A stretch of DNA of 64,000 nucleotides. It comes from a bacterium (lineage in GTDB: Bacteria > Patescibacteriota > Microgenomatia > UBA1406 > GWC2-37-13). Below are positions 1 through 9,089 of the stretch, one piece after another. Where the stretch lies: assembly GCA_029573715.1 (NCBI GenBank), contig JAKQDR010000172.1:48241-112240 (forward strand). The letters are read 5' to 3'. The notes beneath the pieces are model-generated. The model saw only the letters and a list, made by a program, of their open reading frames with translations, did no database searches and was not told the origin of the DNA. Position 1 is the first letter of the stretch, and each line of letters starts with the position of its first letter. Both the position numbers and the translations under genes were made by a program.

Positions 1-765
1 TCAAAGCTCAAGGGCAAAGTAACCCTCGCCCCTATTGTGAATCCCGTTGCATGGGGTCAGCGGATGTACTATTACACTGCAGGAAAATTTGATCTATACA
101 AAGGAAAGGATTGGAACAGAAGTTTTCCCGGTTCTGACACTTCTCTTTCAGCGCGCATGAGTAAAACTTTGTTCAGTATTGCATCTCAATATCGTGTGGT
201 AATTGATCTGCACACAGCAAGACAAAGCAAACCATACACGATTCACATGAACGAACAATCTACAGAGCTCATTCGCACATTGGGTCTCTCATATAATTAT
301 CATATTGATACTTGCTTGCCGCAAAGTGCTATGTTTATCGGGACTCTCAACGAAGCTTGCGCAAAAAAAGGGATATTAGAGGCCACTATGGAATGCGGTA
401 GTCATGATTCGTATGAAGAATCAGCTATAGAGCCGGTGTACGCATCGATAAAACGCGTGTTTGATACGTTTGGTCTAAAAAAAGCTAGTGCATCAGTGAC
501 TCAAATACAGTACGGATTTAAAACTGTAAAAACATTACACTCTCCCCTGTCTTGCTTTGCTCAATATGTTGTCCCGCCTCAAACACATGTAAAGAAAGGG
601 CAGACTATCGCCATGCTTTATCCTTCTAATTCTGTTCAAGATGAAGTACCATTTAAAGCGCCGATAGATTGTGTTGTTTTTGAGCTTCCCAAAACACATA
701 TTCTGTGGGAAGGAGATGAGCTTTTTAAAATCGTATCTTTGAATGACTTGTATCCGATAGCATAA
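1..765 (+). CDS. Succinylglutamate desuccinylase/aspartoacylase-family zinc carboxypeptidase, 5' truncated
   Basis: The frame is open from base 1, so the true start lies upstream; a GTG at 37 is internal. About 254 residues are visible. The family (M14-like AstE/AspA) removes acyl groups from amino acids or cuts small amide bonds with one zinc. A zinc-ligand His is in the DLHT motif at visible residue 71, and the catalytic Glu is in MECGS near residue 131. The first HxxE zinc motif would be off-window. The last ~80 residues contain a PPQTHVKKGQTIA stretch typical of the C-terminal beta-barrel of this family. Substrate cannot be told. The aminotransferase gene follows after 25 bp on the same strand, so co-transcription is likely. 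Confidence 0.85.
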   Translation, partial: SKLKGKVTLAPIVNPVAWGQRMYYYTAGKFDLYKGKDWNRSFPGSDTSLSARMSKTLFSIASQYRVVIDLHTARQSKPYTIHMNEQSTELIRTLGLSYNYHIDTCLPQSAMFIGTLNEACAKKGILEATMECGSHDSYEESAIEPVYASIKRVFDTFGLKKASASVTQIQYGFKTVKTLHSPLSCFAQYVVPPQTHVKKGQTIAMLYPSNSVQDEVPFKAPIDCVVFELPKTHILWEGDELFKIVSLNDLYPIA

Positions 766-790
766 AACGTGATAGGCATTTTTTTTCAGT

Positions 791-1729
791 ATGAATAGTT
801 TCACCCTTACCCACTTCCCCCACACTTGGTTTCGCAAGCGCATAACTCCGCTTGAGGATGCGCACCTCCCCGTGACATCAAAAGCCTTGCAATATGGGCT
901 TGGATTTTTTGGTGGAGTGAGGGGGTATGTCGGTGAAAGTAGCAGCGCCATACACTTATTCAGGTTGAAAGATCACGTTGCACGATTTTTGCAATCAGCG
1001 CGCATTTTGGGGGTGAGTGTTGGTTATACCCCAGAAGAGTTGCAAGATATATTCGTACAGCTCACCCGCAAAAACGCACCAACCGTAGACACATACTATC
1101 GCCCTTATGCATTCGCAGACAGCACTGACATTTCCCCCCACTACTTGGGTAATGCGGAATATACATTCGCACTCTACATGCTTCCCTTAGGTGACTATAT
1201 CTCAACAACGGAAGGGAATGCGGTGTGCGTAAGCTCATGGCACCGCGTACGGGATAACGCCATACCGGCGCGCGGGAAACTTTCTGGGGCGTACACAAAC
1301 TCTGCGCTCGCCAAGCAAGAAGCGGTGGCAAACGGTTTTACTGATGCGATACTCCTTACAGAAGACGGCCATGTTGCCGAGGGTACGGCGATGAATCTGT
1401 GCATGGTGCGTGCAGGCACGCTTATCACACCTCCGGTACAGGATGATGTTTTGGAGGGGATAACGCGCGATACGGTGCTCACTCTTGCCCGTGATTGTGG
1501 CATACCAACGGTAGAGCGCAGTATTGACAGGACAGAGTTGTATGTCGCAGATGAACTATTCTTTTGTGGCACAGGGGCTCAGGTTGCATGGATAAGCCAT
1601 GTCGACAGAAGACGCATCGGGGCTGGTGTTATGGGCCCGGCAACCAAGCACATAAGAGAGATGTTTTTTGAAGTGGTTCGCGGTAAGCAAAAAAAGTATG
1701 CCCATTGGCTCACAACAGTGCAAATATAA
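791..1729 (+). CDS. ilvE: Class IV PLP aminotransferase (branched-chain aminotransferase-like)
   Basis: 312 aa, the usual length for fold-type IV transaminases. The PLP lysine sits in GKLSGAYTNSALAKQEA, matching the KxxGxYxNSxLAxxEA signature of branched-chain aminotransferases. GLGFFGGVRGY near residue 40 matches the N-terminal FEGIR region, and EGTAMNLCMV matches the EGSxxN phosphate-binding turn. BCATs swap amino groups between Leu/Ile/Val and 2-oxoglutarate in the cytoplasm. D-amino acid transaminase or aminodeoxychorismate lyase are related alternatives that sequence reading alone does not exclude. No other branched-chain pathway gene is in the window, which leaves the metabolic role open. 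No clear Shine-Dalgarno is seen. Confidence 0.8.
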   Translation: MNSFTLTHFPHTWFRKRITPLEDAHLPVTSKALQYGLGFFGGVRGYVGESSSAIHLFRLKDHVARFLQSARILGVSVGYTPEELQDIFVQLTRKNAPTVDTYYRPYAFADSTDISPHYLGNAEYTFALYMLPLGDYISTTEGNAVCVSSWHRVRDNAIPARGKLSGAYTNSALAKQEAVANGFTDAILLTEDGHVAEGTAMNLCMVRAGTLITPPVQDDVLEGITRDTVLTLARDCGIPTVERSIDRTELYVADELFFCGTGAQVAWISHVDRRRIGAGVMGPATKHIREMFFEVVRGKQKKYAHWLTTVQI

Positions 1730-1742
1730 TTGGTGATTAAGT

Positions 1743-2177
1743 ATGACAGATGATGTTTACATTAGTCTTGGCGACCAAAAAGCAGTGCGTGATGCACATC
1801 GTGTCCGAAGGGTAGTATTTCAAACAGAGCAAGGCATTTCATCAACAGATGATTTTGATGGCAAGGATATGGAAGCGATTCAGGTGATATATGTGTATTT
1901 AGGTAAACCCGTTGGCACCTTGCGACTGAGAGAAATCAAACCAAACACTTGGAAGTTAGAGCGCATGGCGGTTGTGCCTGCTTCGCGGGGCAAAGGCATC
2001 GCCTCAACCATGATGCAAAAAGCAATTACACATATAAAAAGTCTGAAGGCGCATGAAGTGGTGCTTGATGCACAACAACAAGCGGTAGGGCTTTATGCAA
2101 AGCATGGGTTTTGTGTGGAAGGTGATGTGTTTGAAGAAGTGGGTATTCCGCATGTTACAATGAAACTCTTGTTATAA
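1743..2177 (+). CDS. GNAT family N-acetyltransferase (YjcF/ElaA-like)
   Basis: 144 aa. The order VRRVVFQTEQG, then LERMAVVPASRGKGIAS, then a C-terminal GIPHVTMKL matches the YjcF/ElaA branch of GNAT acetyltransferases. RGKGIAS is the acetyl-CoA pyrophosphate-binding loop. The acceptor substrate is unknown. It starts 13 bp after the aminotransferase and is followed after 11 bp by the zinc-ribbon gene, so the four plus-strand genes at 1-2665 probably form one transcript. Confidence 0.85.
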   Translation: MTDDVYISLGDQKAVRDAHRVRRVVFQTEQGISSTDDFDGKDMEAIQVIYVYLGKPVGTLRLREIKPNTWKLERMAVVPASRGKGIASTMMQKAITHIKSLKAHEVVLDAQQQAVGLYAKHGFCVEGDVFEEVGIPHVTMKLLL

Positions 2178-2188
2178 CTTTTATATTT

Positions 2189-2665
2189 ATGGATCAATCA
2201 CTTACCACCTGTCCAAAATGCGGGTCTGAATTAAAACCAATTGAAACAACTCCGTCCGGCAAAAAATTACAACGGTGCTCACAAGGCAACTGGAATCCTG
2301 ACACTCGCCAAACCGAAGGATGCACATTTGTTAAATGGATTAATGATCCACCGAAAGAACTTGATGAGAAGTGCCCCAAATGTGGTGCCAACCTTGTCTT
2401 ACAAACGACTCGCTTTGGTAAAAAGATGAAAAAGTGTTCGGCCGGTGGATGGGACAAAGCAACACGCCAAGCGACAGGGTGCGACTATGTAGATTGGATG
2501 GACAGTAAACAGATGCTTGATGAAGATTGTCCCGAGTGCGGAGAAAAACTGGTGCTTCAGACTGTATCTTCAGGTAAGAAGATTAAGAAATGTTCCACAG
2601 CCGGATGGGATAAGGAAAATAAAGTGGCGACCGGATGTACGTACACTCAGTGGATGAAAGGCTAA
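2189..2665 (+). CDS. Triple zinc-ribbon repeat protein (topoisomerase-type zinc fingers)
   Basis: 158 aa built from three near-identical units of about 50 residues. Each unit has CPKCG or CPECG, then a GKK(L/M/I)(Q/K)(R/K)CS, a W..DxxxxxxTGC-like segment and a final aromatic-x-x-W. Each unit therefore offers four Cys, like the zinc fingers found at the C-terminus of topoisomerase I, but no topoisomerase domain is attached. A nucleic-acid-binding role is an inference from the fold. The protein ends 16 bp before the convergent methyltransferase gene. Confidence 0.75.
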   Translation: MDQSLTTCPKCGSELKPIETTPSGKKLQRCSQGNWNPDTRQTEGCTFVKWINDPPKELDEKCPKCGANLVLQTTRFGKKMKKCSAGGWDKATRQATGCDYVDWMDSKQMLDEDCPECGEKLVLQTVSSGKKIKKCSTAGWDKENKVATGCTYTQWMKG

Positions 2666-2681
2666 CGCTCTATTTGACTTG

Positions 2682-3227
2682 CTAAATAAAGCGAGGCACT
2701 TGAGCCCGGTATTCTCTGTAGTCTGCTCCAAAATGCTTGACGAGCATTTTTTCTTCTTGTTGAATATGCTTCAACAAATACACATAGAGTATCAACACAA
2801 AGAACACGAATACACTCTTTAATGCTATCGCCATGCCAAAACACATCAAAATGATGCCCAGATAAATAGGGTTGCGACTAAAGGAGAAAGGGCCTTCGAT
2901 CACCAGTTTGTTTTGTATTATTTCATCATGTTGGCCCGGCACTCCCCAACTTTCTTTCATGGTGAGTTTTGCCCACACGGCGAATATCACACCGACCGTT
3001 AAGAATGTGAGGCCTAAGGATCGAATAGGTATGTCAAAGGGAAGCGCAAGCGGGAAAAACAGCCCCGAGAGAATGTGAAGCAGGTTGAGCGCAACTTGCA
3101 GTGCTCGTGTGGCAGGAAATCCCAACATACACAGCCGTTTAGTAGGTGTGGTGATTATCCAAACAGTGCCAACCACAAGGTATCCAAGTGCGATATACAC
3201 TAAACTAAAGGTGAGTGTGTCTATCAT
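2682..3227 (-). CDS. Isoprenylcysteine carboxyl methyltransferase-like membrane methyltransferase
   Basis: 181 aa with about five hydrophobic segments. The C-terminal signature GPFSFSRNPIYLGIIL followed by an EEKMLVKHFGADYREY segment and PRF matches the ICMT/PEMT family of integral membrane SAM methyltransferases; Arg, Asn-Pro and the Glu-Glu pair are the conserved SAM-site residues. Bacterial members methylate lipids or small molecules; the substrate here is unknown. It is convergent with the zinc-ribbon gene and lies 20 bp downstream of cysS on the same strand. Confidence 0.8.
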   Translation of the reverse strand: MIDTLTFSLVYIALGYLVVGTVWIITTPTKRLCMLGFPATRALQVALNLLHILSGLFFPLALPFDIPIRSLGLTFLTVGVIFAVWAKLTMKESWGVPGQHDEIIQNKLVIEGPFSFSRNPIYLGIILMCFGMAIALKSVFVFFVLILYVYLLKHIQQEEKMLVKHFGADYREYRAQVPRFI

Positions 3228-3247
3228 AATGACCTATTATACAGGTT

Positions 3248-4639
3248 TTACTTTTTGTGCAAGGTGTACGCTCCGACTTTACCATCTTTTACGTCATATC
3301 CCGCTTCATTAATCTGGAAACGTAGCGCATCGGCGGTCGCAAAGTCACCTTGTTTCTTTGCTTGTGCGCGTTTTTTGGCAAGACTAACCACTGTCTCAGG
3401 TACGTTTTCCACATCATCTTTGGATAAGGCAAGTCCAAAGACATCATTTGCTGTATCCAAAACATCTCGTTTAGTCTGCACATCAAGAGCAGGGTCTTTA
3501 ACCGCGCTCCATACGGTTGCGAGCGCCTTTGCGGTGTTAAAATCTTGAGCAAGCGTATCTTTTACTTCTTGAGCCAGGGGGTGAAAGGAGTCATGCTGAT
3601 TAATGCGAGCAGGCAGAGCGGCATGTGCATCTTGCAATTTTTCAAGGGCTTTTTGAGATGCCTCAAGTGCGTTCCAGGTGAAATTCAGTTCACTGCGATA
3701 ATGGCTTTGCAGAAATAGTAGTCGCAGTGCATGAGGATGAAAGCCTTTGCTCACAATATCGTTGAGTGTGATGAAATTCTCAAGAGACTTACTCATCTTT
3801 TGTCCTTCAATTTGGACAAAGTTATAATGCACCCAATACTTAACAAAGGGCTTTTTACCCGTTGCCCCTTCAGATTGAGCTATCTCATTGGGATGATGCA
3901 CCGATATATGGTCGATTCCTCCCGTGTGTATGTCTAATTGTGGCCCGAGGTGGTGCATGCTCATCGCCGAGCATTCAATGTGCCAGCCGGGAAACCCATC
4001 TCCCCATGGGCTTTGCCAATGCATAGTGTGATCTTGAAATCTACCAACCCGCCGAAACCAGAGAGCGAAATCATGAGGATTTTTTTTATGAGCATCGGTT
4101 TGCACTTCTGCCCGCACCGCTTGTCGTTTCTCGTTGAGCTTTTGCCCGGCGAGCTTCCCATATCCTTCAAATTTGCTTGTATCAAAGTAAATCGCTTCAT
4201 CGGTGGCATATGTGTATCCTCGCTTTTCAAGTGTTTGAATGAGCGCTATCATCTGAGAGATGTGCTCTGTTGCCTTACATACCATATGGGGGGGTGATAT
4301 CCCCATGCTGCGTATCGCCTCATTAAAATAGTCGGTGTAATAATTCGCCACTTCCCACACCGTTTTACCCGTTTTGCGGGCACCTTTTTCTAGTTTGTCC
4401 TCACCTTCATCCGCGTCGCTCACTAAATGCCCGACATCAGTTATGTTCATTACATGTTTCACTTCGTATCCCATCAGTGTCAGTGTTCGGCGCACGACAT
4501 CATCCCATGTGTATTTCCAAAGATGTCCGATGTGCGTGTAGTCATACACCGTAGGCCCACAACAATACATATTCACGGTAGGCGGATTCATGGGTTGAAA
4601 CTCTTCAACAGCTCGAGAGAGGGTGTTATATATGCGCAT
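3248..4639 (-). CDS. cysS: Cysteinyl-tRNA synthetase
   Basis: 463 aa, normal length for CysRS, which charges tRNA-Cys. The class I HIGH motif is HIGH at residues 36-39, preceded by the zinc-ligand Cys in MYCCGPTVYDYT. Further zinc ligands are in GWHIECSAMS and in the IDHISVHH region, and KMSKS is at about 281-285. The C-terminal tRNA-binding domain is present. The start codon at 4639 lies 6 nt after a TATAAT box, so translation is predicted to begin at the very 5' end of the mRNA. Confidence 0.98.
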   Translation of the reverse strand: MRIYNTLSRAVEEFQPMNPPTVNMYCCGPTVYDYTHIGHLWKYTWDDVVRRTLTLMGYEVKHVMNITDVGHLVSDADEGEDKLEKGARKTGKTVWEVANYYTDYFNEAIRSMGISPPHMVCKATEHISQMIALIQTLEKRGYTYATDEAIYFDTSKFEGYGKLAGQKLNEKRQAVRAEVQTDAHKKNPHDFALWFRRVGRFQDHTMHWQSPWGDGFPGWHIECSAMSMHHLGPQLDIHTGGIDHISVHHPNEIAQSEGATGKKPFVKYWVHYNFVQIEGQKMSKSLENFITLNDIVSKGFHPHALRLLFLQSHYRSELNFTWNALEASQKALEKLQDAHAALPARINQHDSFHPLAQEVKDTLAQDFNTAKALATVWSAVKDPALDVQTKRDVLDTANDVFGLALSKDDVENVPETVVSLAKKRAQAKKQGDFATADALRFQINEAGYDVKDGKVGAYTLHKK

Positions 4640-4645
4640 GAGTGC

Positions 4646-4673
4646 ATTATACGCAAATAGTTGCGATTGTCAC
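4646..4673 (-). promoter_or_regulatory. cysS promoter, leaderless configuration
   Basis: On the minus strand the order is GTGACA, a 16-bp spacer, TATAAT, then GCACTC and the cysS ATG. Transcription starting about 7 nt after the -10 box would begin at the A of the start codon. Confidence 0.7.
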
Positions 4674-4718
4674 CGCATTTATGAGTAATATCTGTACAAT
4701 ATACGAGCATTAGATCGT

Positions 4719-5759
4719 ATGAAATCCTCCCCTTCAAAGCATAAGCGCCGCGACATGCACATTGATGTGTTGCGTGCTATGGCAATACTTTGGATGATTG
4801 TGATGCACATAAATCCCTCTTTTCCTCAGTATGCATGGGCGAATTTCATTTGGAACATTGGCCAATGGGTGGTGCCGGCGTTTATCCTGTGCTCCATTGC
4901 AGTTGATAAAGAGAACGTGCAATCGTTTAAAGGATATGTTTCCTACCTTATCAAACGTTTGAAGCGTTTGCTTGTCCCCTACTATCTTTGGCTTATATCA
5001 TATCTGTTACTTGCGGTTGTTTTAGGAGGTAAGGTTTTGACATTTCCCTATGTGTGGAAAAATATATTGCTTGTCGGTGGGTCTAACTACAATTGGCTTA
5101 TATTTTTGTTTGTCATCGTTACTGTCGCGGTTCCTGTTTTGCGCTTCATCGCACATAAATCTGAAGTGTGGAGCGTGCTCTTTTACTTTGTAGCGGCAAG
5201 TGTGAGTGTCATTTTTGTTCAAAATAGATCATACTTTAATGCCAACTATAGGTGGTGGATGATTATTCCTTGGTGGGGCATCACTCTTGCGGTGATATTG
5301 CTTTTACAGTGGTGGAAAAAAAAGCGATACACCAATATTGCTGCACTCTTTATCACGAGCTTGAGTGTGTATTGGTATTGGTATTTGCACTTCCTTCGAA
5401 ATGGTGCAAGCACGCACACCTTCCCCCATAAGTATCCTCCCGATATTTACTTTTTTAATTTTGGCATCTGGTCGGTCATAGTTGCATTTGTGCTGACATA
5501 CTTTTTAGCCAGTCGACTTAATCCATCAGGATATATCAGTCGATTTCTCACCTTTACGAGCAAATTTTCATACACTATATTCTTTGTTCACATTTTAGTG
5601 TTATATGTCGTGGGGCTGCAATTTAATGGGAAAAATACCAGTTACTTAGCGTACTCTGCTCTTATTTTCATACCCACATATGCGATTACGTGGATAATGC
5701 CCCGAGCAAAAGTGCTAGTTGCCTCAACTGCTCAGCAGATAATTACTCGTCTAAGCTAA
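4719..5759 (+). CDS. Membrane acyltransferase (acyltransferase 3 family)
   Basis: 346 aa with about ten hydrophobic helices. The N-terminal segment DVLRAMAILWMIVMHI holds the Arg and the His expected of acyltransferase-3 proteins (the DxLRxxA...H pattern). These integral membrane enzymes O-acetylate cell-surface sugars or lipids. The remaining sequence has diverged, so the substrate is unknown. A TACAAT box at 4694-4699 lies 19 nt before the ATG. The gene is divergent from cysS and convergent with the 692-aa gene. Confidence 0.75.
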   Translation: MKSSPSKHKRRDMHIDVLRAMAILWMIVMHINPSFPQYAWANFIWNIGQWVVPAFILCSIAVDKENVQSFKGYVSYLIKRLKRLLVPYYLWLISYLLLAVVLGGKVLTFPYVWKNILLVGGSNYNWLIFLFVIVTVAVPVLRFIAHKSEVWSVLFYFVAASVSVIFVQNRSYFNANYRWWMIIPWWGITLAVILLLQWWKKKRYTNIAALFITSLSVYWYWYLHFLRNGASTHTFPHKYPPDIYFFNFGIWSVIVAFVLTYFLASRLNPSGYISRFLTFTSKFSYTIFFVHILVLYVVGLQFNGKNTSYLAYSALIFIPTYAITWIMPRAKVLVASTAQQIITRLS

Positions 5760-5773
5760 ATAGGTGCTCAAGC

Positions 5774-7852
5774 TTATGCCGACTCATTAGTCAGAAGATC
5801 TGCAATTCTGCGAAGGAGTGCTCCCGTCACAATCTCAAATGACCCTCGTTGGCCTGAGGCGATGCCGAGCTCGCATTCAAGCACGCGTGATTGAGGGTTG
5901 GCAGGATCTTTGAGGACGCGATATGACAAAAGCATGCCGGGAACAGCAGGCATATTTTCCGATCGGGGGCCGATGCGTTCACCCCTTCGTTCCAGCCCAT
6001 ACACCGCTGTTGCCATGCGCGCATAGATTTTGGTTTGAAGCGGTGCTTGAGTTTCATTAAAACAGGTTTGCTGAAGATCGCGCCATACATCTTGCCATGT
6101 TGATTCGGGTAAGATTTCACCTTTGTACAAAATGTTACGAGTAGTAAAAAAATCTTGTAATGAGCGTGCATCGGTGACAACTTTTAAGTGAATCTGACTC
6201 ATGAGATCATTTTGGAGCTTTGGTGCGTTGACAAAGTGAGTAAGAAGCTCAAGAATAAGTTTGAGCTTCTGTATTGCCTTAGTTCTTTCTATTTCGTTTT
6301 CTAGGGGCTTTGTCCAAGATTCTTGCGCTTTTGCGGTTGGTTTCAGTTGTGCGAGTGCGCGTGCTAATGCACTTTTTTTTTCTTCGGTTACTTCAGAGTA
6401 TTGTGTCAGATGTCTGTTGAGTATGGGGAGAACGTTATCTTGAGTTAACCTTTGTTGGGTTGCTAATGCATATACTTCTTGATATGCCTGTTGATATGAT
6501 GTTAGAAACTTCTGAATGGGCACAAATAGCTCACCCATAATTCGAGCGCCAAATGCCGCGTCATCTTCTCCTTCAAGCAGAGTGTCGGGTATTTTGATTT
6601 GCATGGATTTTCCGTGTTCAGCGGCTATGGTGGTTGCGGATGCGATGTGCTCTGCTCGAATAATGCTTGCACCAAGTTCATCTGGGACACTTGCCCGCAA
6701 TATCTTGGCAAGCACGGGAAGCGTATGAGTTGCTAAGTAGTCGCTTAATGTATCAAGTGATTTTACGAACAAACTCAGTTCTTCCTGAGCCAACGCCGCA
6801 AGAGGTTTATTTTGGATTGGGATGGTGCGTTGGCCCTCAGGAAATATCTTTGTAACAGCGGTCATTAATCGCTCATATGTGTCATATTCCTCACTCGTCA
6901 AATCGGCGCTTCGAGATTTACCAATAAGCAGTGCGAATCGATCCATCGGCACAAATCGCGTGAAATCATGACGGGGCTTAAGAGTTGCGGGCCCTCGCCC
7001 ACTATCGAATTTCTTTTGTTCATCATTTGGGCTGTGTCCAATGTTGCAGTAGCCTCGCTGGTATTGCGGGTCCAGCTTCAGTGTGTCAAAAATATATTGA
7101 CGTACATCAAAAAATCCGGGAGGGATAGGAATGCTTCCGGGGTTTTCGTTCATAAATGTAATGATTGCATCGGTAATCGGCCCCAACAAAACATCGTTAT
7201 ACACCTCTGCAATCACCGTTTTGTTTCGCAAAGTTAATTCAACAACGCGCAGGTTTGCTTGTTGTGTTGCCTTATCCAAATTATCCTTATCTATATCAGA
7301 CAGTTCAGAAAGAGCCTGTGTGGGTTCGGTAAAGAATGCAAGCGCATCTACTGCCTTGTATCTTTCGACAACATCTGTTTGAGTTGTGTCTTCCACAAAA
7401 CACCAGGTGACAAAATGAAGAGGGAGTTGTATGGGTGCTTTATCACGTGAAGGCTGAATATGAGCGGGCAATCCGTTTGCAGTTGCACCCGGTGTTTCAG
7501 AGCCTACGCCGTGTGTTTGTCGGAATCGCTTAATGACTTCCTGGGCATCTGCGCGCAAATAGGTGTGAGGATCAAGTGCCATACTGCAACCCACGACGTA
7601 TTGATATCTATCATTTATGGGAATGCTTTCAAGCACTCCCAATGCTCTCATCTCATCGACGATTAAGGCATAGTTTGGTCTTTCTTGTTGCGCGGCGAGC
7701 GTTTCAACCAATCGAAGTCCAAGATCAGCCGCTTTGGGAGCAGTAACAATAGGCATGCCGAATTCTTGAGTAGCTTCGCTCAACCGCGCCGTCAGTTGTG
7801 TTGTGTGATCAAATATATTTGGATGATTTGGGATTTCTTCTGATGCTGACAT
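5774..7852 (-). CDS. Protein of unknown function (692 aa)
   Basis: I do not recognise this protein. It has no signal peptide or membrane segment and is mostly predicted helical, rich in Ala, Gln and Leu. A conserved-looking segment HDFTRFVPMDRFALLIGKSR lies near residue 295, followed by a DLTSEEYDTYERL stretch. The C-terminus has short beta-rich segments (VLECELGIASGQRGSFEIV). A TATAAT box at about 7870-7875 lies 17 nt upstream of the start. It is divergent from the prenyl synthase gene, with overlapping promoter regions. No function is proposed. Confidence 0.85.
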   Translation of the reverse strand: MSASEEIPNHPNIFDHTTQLTARLSEATQEFGMPIVTAPKAADLGLRLVETLAAQQERPNYALIVDEMRALGVLESIPINDRYQYVVGCSMALDPHTYLRADAQEVIKRFRQTHGVGSETPGATANGLPAHIQPSRDKAPIQLPLHFVTWCFVEDTTQTDVVERYKAVDALAFFTEPTQALSELSDIDKDNLDKATQQANLRVVELTLRNKTVIAEVYNDVLLGPITDAIITFMNENPGSIPIPPGFFDVRQYIFDTLKLDPQYQRGYCNIGHSPNDEQKKFDSGRGPATLKPRHDFTRFVPMDRFALLIGKSRSADLTSEEYDTYERLMTAVTKIFPEGQRTIPIQNKPLAALAQEELSLFVKSLDTLSDYLATHTLPVLAKILRASVPDELGASIIRAEHIASATTIAAEHGKSMQIKIPDTLLEGEDDAAFGARIMGELFVPIQKFLTSYQQAYQEVYALATQQRLTQDNVLPILNRHLTQYSEVTEEKKSALARALAQLKPTAKAQESWTKPLENEIERTKAIQKLKLILELLTHFVNAPKLQNDLMSQIHLKVVTDARSLQDFFTTRNILYKGEILPESTWQDVWRDLQQTCFNETQAPLQTKIYARMATAVYGLERRGERIGPRSENMPAVPGMLLSYRVLKDPANPQSRVLECELGIASGQRGSFEIVTGALLRRIADLLTNESA

Positions 7853-7897
7853 ATATGAGAATATAAGGGATTATACAGAGAGATGATGTTTGTTCGC

Positions 7898-7927
7898 TTA
7901 ACAATTTTGCATGAGCGTTGATACAAT
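7898..7927 (+). promoter_or_regulatory. Promoter of the polyprenyl synthase gene, leaderless configuration
   Basis: TTAACA at 7898-7903, an 18-bp spacer and TACAAT at 7922-7927 precede the ATG at 7934 by 6 nt. This places the expected transcription start on the start codon. Confidence 0.7.
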
Positions 7928-7933
7928 ATCCCT

Positions 7934-9013
7934 ATGAACCTACTTGCTCGTAACGCTAAAACAACTCTCGAACACTACATTACTCTCATAGATCCAAGAC
8001 TAGATGACTATTGGCGCAAGGAATTGTCGCTGGGGTTTGGATTTAATGAAAAACAGCGGACACTCGTTGTAAAAATTATTGATCACGCTCAGGAGCACAA
8101 CTTGCGCCCCGCCAAGCGACTTCGCGCATCGTTTGTTCACTATGGATATCTGCTCAATCATCGTGAAATTGATGAGCGCATATGGAATGCGGCCATGGCG
8201 GTGGAACTTGTGCACACCGCGCTTTTGATGCACGATGATTTTATGGATCAAGACGCCACCCGTCGTGGCAAGCCCACAACCCATGAATATTTTGCAAAGG
8301 GCGACACCCACTATGGCCATGCAATGGCAGTAAGTGTGGGTGATGCGGTGCTTTGTGCTGGATTTCAGTTACTTATGGAAAGCGGGTTTGATGCAGTTCC
8401 GCTCAAAAGTGCCATGAGCAAGATGTTGCGTGGTATAGCAAATACGGCGCACGGGCAGGCATACGATGTGAGCTTGGAAAAGCTGAGAAACGAGTGGACA
8501 GAAGATGATGTGATGACCGTGCACAAGGCCAAGACATCTATTTATACGTATGAAAATCCACTATATATTGGAGCATATTTGGGAGAAGCTGCCCCTCACG
8601 TATTTCCGCTATTACATGCATACGCCATGGATGGAGGTGTCGCGTTTCAGTTGCAAGATGACATATTAGGTGTATATGGTGATCCCGAACGAACAGGAAA
8701 ATCTGCAAACTCAGACCTACTGCAAGGAAAGGCAACTCTTTTGGTTATGAAAGTATTTCATGAGGGTACCGCCGCCCAAATACAGGCTGTTGAGAGCGTA
8801 TGGGGAAAACGCAGAGCATCAGCGGCCGATATCCAAGATGCAAAGCAGGCGATCATTGACTCCGGCTCTTTGGAATATTCAAACACCATCTCACGCACGT
8901 ATGCTGCACAGGCAGCGCAGTATGCACGTAAGCTTCGAGCCCTCGATTTAAATACCGAGGCTATCGACTACATTGAGGGTGTGGCAGAATACATGGTGCA
9001 TAGAGAGCTGTGA
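7934..9013 (+). CDS. Polyprenyl (geranylgeranyl/farnesyl) diphosphate synthase
   Basis: 359 aa. The first Asp-rich motif DDFMDQD follows VELVHTALLMH near residue 100, and the second is FQLQDDILG with GKSANSDLLQGKAT after it. The enzyme condenses IPP with an allylic diphosphate. The first motif has no two-residue insertion, unlike IspA-type FPP synthases, and the residue five places before it is Ala rather than aromatic, so a product of C20 or longer is plausible. That would supply the crtB product pathway encoded about 1 kb away on the other strand. Product length cannot be fixed by eye. Confidence 0.9.
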   Translation: MNLLARNAKTTLEHYITLIDPRLDDYWRKELSLGFGFNEKQRTLVVKIIDHAQEHNLRPAKRLRASFVHYGYLLNHREIDERIWNAAMAVELVHTALLMHDDFMDQDATRRGKPTTHEYFAKGDTHYGHAMAVSVGDAVLCAGFQLLMESGFDAVPLKSAMSKMLRGIANTAHGQAYDVSLEKLRNEWTEDDVMTVHKAKTSIYTYENPLYIGAYLGEAAPHVFPLLHAYAMDGGVAFQLQDDILGVYGDPERTGKSANSDLLQGKATLLVMKVFHEGTAAQIQAVESVWGKRRASAADIQDAKQAIIDSGSLEYSNTISRTYAAQAAQYARKLRALDLNTEAIDYIEGVAEYMVHREL

Positions 9014-9089
9014 AGCCCAACTATCAAGTGGTATCTTTCATCTGAAGTGCTTCGCCTAGCTATAGGGATTAGGAACAGCACAAACTCCT

